From the NCBI GenBank assembly GCA_041676645.1, contig JBAYRO010000027.1, forward strand, positions 1 through 39,749: a DNA stretch of 39,749 nucleotides, given 5' to 3'. A model generated the notes under the pieces. It did no database searches. It worked only from the letters and a program-made list of their open reading frames with translations, and was not told where the DNA came from. The stretch is from JAMLIN01 sp041676645 (lineage in GTDB: Bacteria; Pseudomonadota; Gammaproteobacteria; Burkholderiales; Burkholderiaceae_E). Of the stretch, positions 34,082-39,749 are shown one piece after another (within the stretch, counting starts at the first letter, position 1; each line of letters opens with the position of its first letter). The translations under genes were made by a program, and so were the position numbers.

Positions 34082-34274
34082 TGTTGCAGCGCCACAAATT
34101 CGTCTTGATTCCGCGATACGATACGCATCTCGAATAACGGAATTCAATCGAATATGCGGAATGTCACGGAATCTTCGGCGATGGCACGCCAGAATGGTTC
34201 CTGAATTCGCATCGGACGAACAACCCGGCACAGCCGGATCCTGTCACTGGCCAAGAAAAGCTGGAAATCTCGGA

Positions 34275-34541
34275 ATGACCAAGTTCTCGACAGCCGGGGC
34301 GATCGCGCTCCTCGTGATGGCGGCCATGCTGGCGCCTGCCTCGGCGAGCGAACAGGTGAAGAAGGATCCGAAATCGGTGCAGACCGTGGCCGTCGCCGCG
34401 TCCACCATCGATGTTGCGCACCGCAGCAAACCCGATTCCGAAGTGGCTCAGTCCGATTCCGGTGATTCCAACGGCTGGGGCATGCTGGCGGCCGGCCTCT
34501 GCGTGGGCCTGCTGATCATTGCCCGGCGACGCAACGGCTGA
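34275..34541 (+). CDS. Small secreted peptide with PEP-CTERM-like C-terminal sorting region lacking PEP
   Basis: An 88-residue ORF with three clear parts. A Sec signal peptide (1-24, AIALLVMAAMLAPASA, predicted cut after A24) leads to a short hydrophilic linker (25-66, rich in Ser, Asp, Val, Lys). The C terminus is NGWGMLAAGLCVGLLIIARRRNG. The W-M-L-A-GL-G-L-ARRR ending is the pattern of PEP-CTERM sorting signals, but the Pro-Glu-Pro triad is absent (DSN instead). The mature region is only about 40 residues, so the protein is mostly targeting signals. No close upstream Shine-Dalgarno is evident apart from CGGA. Its last 26 bases overlap the amidase 3' end. Host lineage and the EpsF/EpsG locus make an exosortase system plausible. 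Confidence 0.62.
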   Translation: MTKFSTAGAIALLVMAAMLAPASASEQVKKDPKSVQTVAVAASTIDVAHRSKPDSEVAQSDSGDSNGWGMLAAGLCVGLLIIARRRNG

Positions 34542-35982
34542 TTTCCGGCGACCGGCTGGCGACCCAGCCGGTGGCTTCCTCGTACACCCTGGCGGCACAC
34601 AGCACGTCGCGATCGCGTCGCGGCGCGCCGATCAGCTGCATGCCCATGGCACGCCCCCGGGTGTCGAAGCCGACCGGGACCCCGATCACCGGACACCCTC
34701 CCAGGGTGGCATAGGTGACCACTTCCATCCAGCGATGGTAGGTATCCATGGCCCGCCCGGCCACCGAATCCGGCCAGTGCTTGCGGACATCGAAGGCGAA
34801 GACCTGGGCGCTGGGGATGGCGAGCAGGTCGAAGCGCCCGAACAGGGCATTGAGCCCATCGAACAGCGCGGTTCTCAGCACCGATGCCGAATAGACATCG
34901 AGCGCCCCGGTCCGCATGGCGTTCTCGACCTCCCACCTGGCCTCGGGCTTGAGCAGCTCGCGGCGCGAGGGATTCTCGTAGTGCGCTGAAAGCGAGCCGC
35001 CGACGAGCAGGCTGCGCAAGCACATCCACGCTTCCCAGACGGCTTCGGGCGCCACGCCAAGCGCCGCTCGTGCGAGCGGCTCGATGCGCGCACCGGCCCC
35101 CTCGAAGGCGGCCAACGCGGTTTCGCACAAGCCGAGGATGCCCTCCTCCATCGGCAGGTAGCCGTCGAGGTCGCCGAGCCAGCCGACACGGATCGGCTGC
35201 GCGGGCCGCTCCAGCGGCCGGTCGAAGTCGGCACCCTCGCCGAACGACAAGGGCGCGCGCGGGTCGTGGCCGGCCTGCACCGCGAACAGCTTCGCGACGT
35301 CGGTGACGGTGCGACCCATCGGCCCTTCGGTACCGAGTTGCTGGAAGAAGCGTTCGGGCGCCGGGTACTTCGGCACGACACCCTGGCTCGGCCGGAATCC
35401 GTAGACATTGGCATAGGCGGCGGGATTGCGCAGCGAGCCGCCCATGTCGGAGCCGTCCGCGACCGGCAGCATCCGCAGCGCCAGCGCCACCGCCGCCCCG
35501 CCGCTCGAGCCGCCGGCGCACAGGCTGGTATCCCAGGCATTGCGCGTGGCGCCGAACACCGGGTTGTAGGTCTGCGAACCGAGCCCGAACTCGGGGGTAT
35601 TGGTCTTGCCGATGAAGATCGCGCCGGCGGCGCGCATGCGCGCCGCCATCAGGCCATCGGCGGCGGCGACATTGTTGCGCAAGATGGGCGATCCCATGGT
35701 GGTGGGAAGGCCGGCGACATCGCTGAGATCCTTGACCGCCACCGGCAGGCCGTGCATCCATCCCCGGCTTTCGCCCGCCGCCATGGCGGCGTCGTGGGCA
35801 TCCGCCTGCGCGAGCAGCGCCGCGGGATCGGGCATCGAGACGATGGCGTTGACCTGCGGATCGAGGATCTCGATGCGCCGCAGGACCGCGACCATGAGTT
35901 CGCGACAGGAGATCTCGCGGCGATGGATCATGGCCGACAGGGTGTCGGCGTCGAAATCGCAGGGATCGGTACCCGTGGTCAT
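34516..35982 (-). CDS. Amidase-signature-family enzyme
   Basis: A 488-residue amidase with the Ser-cisSer-Lys triad in place: Lys in LPVAVKDLSDVAG, cis-Ser in CAGGSSGGAAV and the nucleophile Ser in SDMGGSLRNPAA. The core IGKTNTPEFGLGSQTYN is typical. The substrate is not predictable; GatA-like transamidation is less likely because no gatB or gatC is near. The ATG at 35982 is chosen over an in-frame upstream ATG at 36015. It follows slmA by 40 bases on the same strand and overlaps the secreted-peptide gene at its 3' end. Confidence 0.9.
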   Translation of the reverse strand: MTTGTDPCDFDADTLSAMIHRREISCRELMVAVLRRIEILDPQVNAIVSMPDPAALLAQADAHDAAMAAGESRGWMHGLPVAVKDLSDVAGLPTTMGSPILRNNVAAADGLMAARMRAAGAIFIGKTNTPEFGLGSQTYNPVFGATRNAWDTSLCAGGSSGGAAVALALRMLPVADGSDMGGSLRNPAAYANVYGFRPSQGVVPKYPAPERFFQQLGTEGPMGRTVTDVAKLFAVQAGHDPRAPLSFGEGADFDRPLERPAQPIRVGWLGDLDGYLPMEEGILGLCETALAAFEGAGARIEPLARAALGVAPEAVWEAWMCLRSLLVGGSLSAHYENPSRRELLKPEARWEVENAMRTGALDVYSASVLRTALFDGLNALFGRFDLLAIPSAQVFAFDVRKHWPDSVAGRAMDTYHRWMEVVTYATLGGCPVIGVPVGFDTRGRAMGMQLIGAPRRDRDVLCAARVYEEATGWVASRSPEISRCVAGQ

Positions 35983-36022
35983 GGCGGGGCAGGCGCGGGC
36001 GCGGCCCGCGCGCAAGGTCTCG

Positions 36023-36631
36023 TCAGGTGATCAGCAGGATGATCTGCTGGTCGATGCCCTCGGTGGGACGCTGGCTGAAGCCCGTCTTGGCGAAGCGCAG
36101 CCAGCGGCCGATCACATAGGACACGAACAGGTTGGCGCGAGCGCCCGGATCGTTCTGCTCGGGCAGCTTGCCCTGCGCGATCGCGGTGCGAAAGCACTGC
36201 TTGATGGAGGTTTCGACGCGATCGACGATCTGGTTGATGCGGACCTGGAGGCGATCGTCCTCGGTGACGAGGGCGTCGCCTATCAGGACCCGTGTCATGC
36301 CGGGATTCTTCTCGGCGAAGCCGAGCAGCATCACGAGGATGGCGCGCAACTGCTTGAAGGCGTCTTCCTCGCGGGAGGTGATCTGGTTGATCAGCATGAA
36401 GACCGAGCGTTCGATGAACTCGATCAGGCCTTCGAACATCTGGGCCTTGCTCGCGAAGTGCCGGTAGAGCGCGGCTTCGGAGACCTGCAGGCGGGCCGCC
36501 AGCGCAGCCGTGGTGACGCGATCGCCATCGGGCTCCTGCAACATGGTGGCAAGGGTCTGGAGGATCTGGACCTTGCGCTCGCCCGGCTTGGGCCTGGTGG
36601 TTTTCGGGGCGGTGCTGGTCTCTTCGTTCAT
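36023..36631 (-). CDS. slmA: Nucleoid occlusion factor SlmA
   Basis: A 202-residue TetR-type DNA-binding protein. The helix-turn-helix VTTAALAARLQVSEAALYRH (about 40-59) and the following FASKAQMFEGLIEFIE match SlmA, which binds SBS sites and blocks FtsZ assembly over the nucleoid. A Lys/Thr/Pro-rich N-terminal tail precedes KVQILQTLATML. The ATG overlaps the HAD nucleotidase stop (ATGA). The argB-nucleotidase-slmA order is a betaproteobacterial neighbourhood. Confidence 0.9.
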   Translation of the reverse strand: MNEETSTAPKTTRPKPGERKVQILQTLATMLQEPDGDRVTTAALAARLQVSEAALYRHFASKAQMFEGLIEFIERSVFMLINQITSREEDAFKQLRAILVMLLGFAEKNPGMTRVLIGDALVTEDDRLQVRINQIVDRVETSIKQCFRTAIAQGKLPEQNDPGARANLFVSYVIGRWLRFAKTGFSQRPTEGIDQQIILLIT

Positions 36632-37371
36632 GGTGCCTTCTGTACCGGACGCAGTGCCTCGCGCAGCTGTGTAACAGATTGTACTTGAACGTCGATCCTG
36701 CGACCGCGCCCGGCGCGCCGCGGCGCCGGCCCCGCAGTGGCGCCGCGGCCGACCCCGGTGACCAGGACGGTGCGGATTCCGATCGCCCGCGCACTGTGGA
36801 GGTTGGCCGGCGTATCGTCGAGCAGCACGCAATGGGCCGCGTCGGTACGCAGGCTCGCGACGAGCCGGCGCAACATCGGTCGCGACGGCTTGGGCTGGAT
36901 GCGACCGGCAAAACGCATCGATTCGATCGACACCACCCGCTCGATCAGCGGCGCGACGCCGAGGGCGGCGAGCACCATCGCGGCGTATGCCGCCGGCGCA
37001 TTGGTCAGCACGACGCGCCGGCCCGGCAACCGGGCGAGCGCCGCGCGCAGGCGATGGTCGCGCGCCACCAGGCGCGTCATGTCGTCGAAGCGATGGGTCT
37101 CGCGCAGGAAATGGGCGGGATCGACGCCATGATGCCGAACGAGGCCGAGCAGGGTCGCGCCGTAGCGATGCCAGTAATGGTCGCGCAGGGCGTCCGCCTC
37201 GCCTGGCGGCAATCCGAGCAGCTCGGCGACGTAGGCGGTCATCGCCGTATTGATCCGGGGGAAGGCGTGCCGGGTGGCGTCGTGCAAGGTGTTGTCGAGA
37301 TCGAGCAGCCAGACCCGGCGCGAAGGCTCGGGCAAGGGGTCGCGACGCTTTCGCCGCCGGATCACGGCCAC
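36628..37371 (-). CDS. HAD-family pyrimidine 5'-nucleotidase
   Basis: A 247-residue haloacid-dehalogenase phosphatase. Motif I is VWLLDLDNTLHD (about 20-31), with a C1-cap helical insert following (PRINTAMTAYVAELLGLP). Motif II is VVLTNAP, and later HCVLLDDTPANLHSARAIG supplies motif III/IV. The N terminus is a basic stretch. The start is GTG at 37371, directly after the argB stop; a second GTG is two codons in. The C terminus has an unusual Arg/Gly-rich segment (APRRAGRGRR) after the core fold. Confidence 0.85.
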   Translation of the reverse strand: MAVIRRRKRRDPLPEPSRRVWLLDLDNTLHDATRHAFPRINTAMTAYVAELLGLPPGEADALRDHYWHRYGATLLGLVRHHGVDPAHFLRETHRFDDMTRLVARDHRLRAALARLPGRRVVLTNAPAAYAAMVLAALGVAPLIERVVSIESMRFAGRIQPKPSRPMLRRLVASLRTDAAHCVLLDDTPANLHSARAIGIRTVLVTGVGRGATAGPAPRRAGRGRRIDVQVQSVTQLREALRPVQKAP

Positions 37372-38294
37372 TCAGCGCAGGATCATCGTGCCGACGCCAT
37401 GGTCGGTGAGGATCTCGAGCAGCAGGCAGTGGTCGACGCGGCCATCGACGATATGCACCGCGTTGACACCGCCACGGGCGGCATCGAGCGCCGAGGAGAT
37501 CTTGGGCAGCATGCCGCCCGAGATCGTGCCGTCGGCGAACAAGGAGTCGATCTCGCGTGGCGTCAGGCCCGAGATCAGCTTGCCGTCCTTGTCGAGCACC
37601 CCGGCGTGTTGGTGAGCAGGACGAGCTTCTCGGCCTTGAGCACCTCGGCGATCCGGCCGGCGACGACATCGGCGTTGATGTTGAAGGTCTCGCCACTCGC
37701 TCCCGAACCGATCGGCGCGATCACCGGGATGAAGCCGTTGCCGGTCAGGGTATGGATGATGGCCGGATCGAGCGCCTCGATTTCACCCACCTGGCCGATG
37801 TCGATCATCTCGTCGGGCTTCTCGCGCAGCGCGACATGCAGCTTGCGCGCACGGATCAGGCCGCCGTCCTGACCGGTCAGGCCGATCGCCCGGCCGCCCG
37901 CGTGATTGATCAGCTCGACGATCTCCTTGTTGACCTGCCCGGCCAGCACCATCTCGACGACATCCATGGTCTCGGCATCGGTCACCCGCATGCCCTGGAC
38001 GAACTCGCCCTTCTTGCCGATCCGGGCCAGCAACTGCTCGATCTGCGGGCCGCCGCCATGCACGACCACCGGATTGAGGCCGACCAGCTTGAGCAGCACC
38101 ACGTCGTGGGCGAAGCTGCGCTTGAGACGATCGTCGGTCATGGCGTTGCCGCCGTACTTCACCACCACGAGCTTGCCGTGGAAGCGACGGATATAGGGCA
38201 GGGCTTCGGCAAGGATCGAGACTTTCTGGGCTGGCGAAACGCCGCTGGAGCCGTCCGCGCGGGGGGCACCGGATTCGTGGTCGGTCATGGACAT
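37372..38294 (-). pseudogene. argB: Acetylglutamate kinase with one-base frameshift
   Basis: The N-terminal 235 residues encode ArgB (KLVVVKYGGNAM, VHGGGPQIE, NINADVVAG), which phosphorylates N-acetylglutamate in arginine synthesis. At the C-run 37599-37602 the frame breaks: LVLLTNTPG should continue VLDKDGKLISG, which does appear in another minus-strand frame through 37372 with the normal ending TDHGVGTMILR. One G is missing from a run that should have five. Both halves match ArgB well, so the gene is either disrupted or carries a homopolymer sequencing error. Frame 1 ends at a TGA at 37575. ATG at 38294 or 38288 can start it. Confidence 0.85.
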
Positions 38295-38727
38295 CGCTGC
38301 AAGACTGATGGAGGAAGGCCGGGCTCCCGCCCGTATACGCGGGATTCTAGACGAGCCCGGTCGCGGCCGGTACGCCCGCGCTCACCGTCGATGCCGACGG
38401 ACGATTGTTGCGCAAAAACATCGGAACCTGGACGCACCGGCAAGCGAAAGCCCGATGGAACAGTCGCTTGCCGGCAATGGCGCATCCTGATTCGAAGGGA
38501 ACACCTCCAGATCATTGATAAATGGGAATTTTTTCCGGGCTGCCGGTTCTCCCTCATGCGATGCCGACAATCGGCCGAGTACACTGGAACGACGGTCGGG
38601 CAGGCGCGCAAGCCGCATTCGCCCACCCAGGCGAGTCGCAGGCGCCGTGCGGTAACTGGCCACCAGGGCCGGAAGCGCGACGACAGGCGGCCCCGGGTTC
38701 GGAAACTTCGGTTCAAGCAGGATCCTG
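38295..38727. other. Divergent regulatory region between argB and the EPS sugar-transferase gene
   Basis: This 433-base gap holds no supportable gene. It contains an AT-rich patch (38508-38540) unlike its surroundings, TTGCGCAA (a perfect 8-base palindrome at about 38408), and an inverted repeat described separately. A possible plus-strand -10, TACACT at 38580-38585, lacks a good -35. AGGA (38719-38722) is a Shine-Dalgarno for the sugar-transferase ATG at 38728. The length suggests regulated expression of the EPS gene. Confidence 0.6.
38437..38474. repeat. 11-base perfect inverted repeat upstream of the EPS sugar transferase
   Basis: CCGGCAAGCGA (38437-38447) and TCGCTTGCCGG (38464-38474) are exact inverse complements around a 16-base spacer. 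The long spacer favours a protein-binding operator over a terminator, though an RNA hairpin is possible. It lies about 250 bases before the sugar-transferase start. Confidence 0.55.
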
Positions 38728-39749
38728 ATGGCAGTACCCAGCGTCTCGACTCAAGGCGTTCGGCAAGGGGCACCCACCCTGATCGGGTTCGCGAAATCGC
38801 TCGTCGATCCGCTCCTGATCCTCCTCATGCTGGGCCTGAGCACGGTCGGCCACGGCTACCCCATCCGTGGCGCCGAAGTCGTGCTCGGCCTGATCACCTT
38901 CTCCCTGACCTATCCGGGAACGATCCCGTTCCGTCATCGCAAGCTCGGCCTGTTGCGCGAGATTGCCAGCAACTGGGGCATGGTCGTGGCGCTGCTGATG
39001 GGCATCGGCTACGCCACCGGCTTCATCAGCGCCTTCGAGACCCGGGTCATGGCAGGCTGGATGATCGCCACCCCGGCGGTGCTGTTCCTGGTCCACTGGT
39101 CATCGCCGTACTTCGTGCCCAAGGTCCTGGCCCTGCAGCATTCGCAGATCGCGATCGTCATCGGCGCCAATGCCTCGGGCCGCCGCCTCGCCCGCGTGTT
39201 CAACGCCGATCCCTTCGGTACCACCCGGGTCATCGCTTTCTTCGACGATCGTGAATCCCAGCGCCTGGGGGAGGTGTCGGAGGCGCCGATCGCCGGGCGG
39301 GTGGCGGAAGTCGCCAACTTCGTTCGCTCCAACGGGGTCCACCAGATCTACGTCGCGCTGCCGATGGCCTCGCAGCCACGCATCCTCAAGCTGCTCGACG
39401 ACCTGCGCGACACCACCGCCTCGATCTACTTCGTGCCCGACATCTTCATGTACGACCTCATCCAGGCACGGGTGGATGCGGTCGGCGGAATACCGATCGT
39501 CGCCGTATGCGAATCGCCCTTCCACGGCACGGTCGGCCTGACCAAGCGGCTGTCGGACCTGCTGATCGCCGGCACCGCCGTCATCCTCACCGCGCCGCTC
39601 ATGCTGGCCATCGCCGTGGCGATCAAGATCACCATGCCCGGGCCGGTGCTCTTCAAGCAGCGCCGATACGGCCTGGACGGACGCGAGATCATCGTCTGGA
39701 AGTTCCGCTCCATGAAGGTCGCCGAGGACGGCGCCCATGTGAAGCAGGC
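38728..39749 (+). CDS. Undecaprenyl-phosphate sugar phosphotransferase (EpsB/WcaJ type), 5' part
   Basis: The first 340 codons of a gene that continues past the window. Several N-terminal transmembrane helices precede a Rossmann-like CoA-binding-type domain (QIAIVIGANASGRRLARVF, about 145-165) and the GVHQIYVALPMASQPRILKL segment. The bacterial sugar-transferase domain then begins with KRLSDLLIAGTAVILTAPLM, the membrane-embedded hairpin and PGPVLFKQRRYGLDGREI, ending here in WKFRSMK. The catalytic Asp-Glu motif would lie beyond the edge. It transfers hexose-1-phosphate to undecaprenyl phosphate, the first step of EPS repeat assembly. AGGA 5 bases before the ATG supports the start. Confidence 0.87.
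   Translation, partial: MAVPSVSTQGVRQGAPTLIGFAKSLVDPLLILLMLGLSTVGHGYPIRGAEVVLGLITFSLTYPGTIPFRHRKLGLLREIASNWGMVVALLMGIGYATGFISAFETRVMAGWMIATPAVLFLVHWSSPYFVPKVLALQHSQIAIVIGANASGRRLARVFNADPFGTTRVIAFFDDRESQRLGEVSEAPIAGRVAEVANFVRSNGVHQIYVALPMASQPRILKLLDDLRDTTASIYFVPDIFMYDLIQARVDAVGGIPIVAVCESPFHGTVGLTKRLSDLLIAGTAVILTAPLMLAIAVAIKITMPGPVLFKQRRYGLDGREIIVWKFRSMKVAEDGAHVKQ

Noticed and set aside
34182..34199. TGGCACG as a sigma-54 -24 element before the small secreted peptide gene
   Set aside because: The -12 TTGC element is absent at the required spacing (the bases there read AATG), so it is not a supportable sigma-54 promoter despite the attractive PEP-CTERM context.
1..39749. tRNA, rRNA, CRISPR arrays, integrase, prophage or plasmid origin signals
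   Set aside because: None was recognised: no direct-repeat array, no tRNA-like cloverleaf, no integrase or transposase genes. The only mobile-like signal is the palindromic repeat after moeB.

Overview
The window is a GC-rich chromosomal segment, very probably from a betaproteobacterium (Rhodocyclales/Burkholderiales-like). The inference rests on gene neighbourhoods: a cta operon with a DUF2244 gene, ctaG, DUF2970 and a 37-residue oxidase assembly peptide; a rhodanese-grxC-secB run facing gpmA-ctpA-moeB; argB followed by a pyrimidine 5'-nucleotidase and slmA; and EpsF/EpsG-type exopolysaccharide proteins. No rRNA, tRNA, CRISPR array or complete transposon was recognised. Genes are densely packed, with many ATGA overlaps.

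Layout. 1-4442 (+): the end of a TolC-like outer membrane factor, a LapB/RtxB-type ABC exporter, a HlyD adaptor and rmlD (dTDP-rhamnose synthesis). 4436-5730 (-): maiA and a VOC-family protein with a good sigma-70 promoter. 5807-14690 (-): an exopolysaccharide locus, in transcription order epsF (Wzz-like), epsG (BY-kinase-like ATPase with an N-terminal MshEN-like region), a Gfo/Idh/MocA dehydrogenase, an unrecognised aldo-keto-reductase-like barrel protein, a glycosyltransferase, a Wzx-type flippase and a sugar C-methyltransferase. 14902-21080 (-): the aa3/caa3-type cytochrome c oxidase operon (DUF2244, ctaC with fused cytochrome c, ctaD, a tiny assembly peptide, ctaG, DUF2970, ctaE), a strong intrinsic terminator, then SURF1.

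21225-23454: bioC-like methyltransferase, and head-to-head with it comF and trmL. 23444-26709 (-): a six-gene run, rhodanese, grxC, secB, an SH3 protein, gpsA and a LOG-family protein. 26804-30031 (+): gpmA, ctpA and moeB/thiF; a REP-like palindrome has become the last codons of moeB and separates it from the convergent GGDEF-EAL gene (30043-32031, -). 32369-34541 (+): a PAS-HisKA-REC hybrid kinase with a damaged N box, then an 88-residue secreted peptide whose C terminus resembles a PEP-CTERM sorting signal without the PEP residues. 34516-38294 (-): amidase, slmA, HAD nucleotidase and argB, which carries a one-base frameshift. 38728-end (+): the start of an EpsB/WcaJ-type undecaprenyl-phosphate sugar transferase that probably opens a second exopolysaccharide cluster beyond the window.

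The most interesting reading is a surface-polymer theme: two EPS loci, a type I secretion system of the adhesin type, a c-di-GMP enzyme with both domains apparently intact, an EPS ATPase with what looks like a c-di-GMP-binding MshEN module, and a sortable small secreted peptide.
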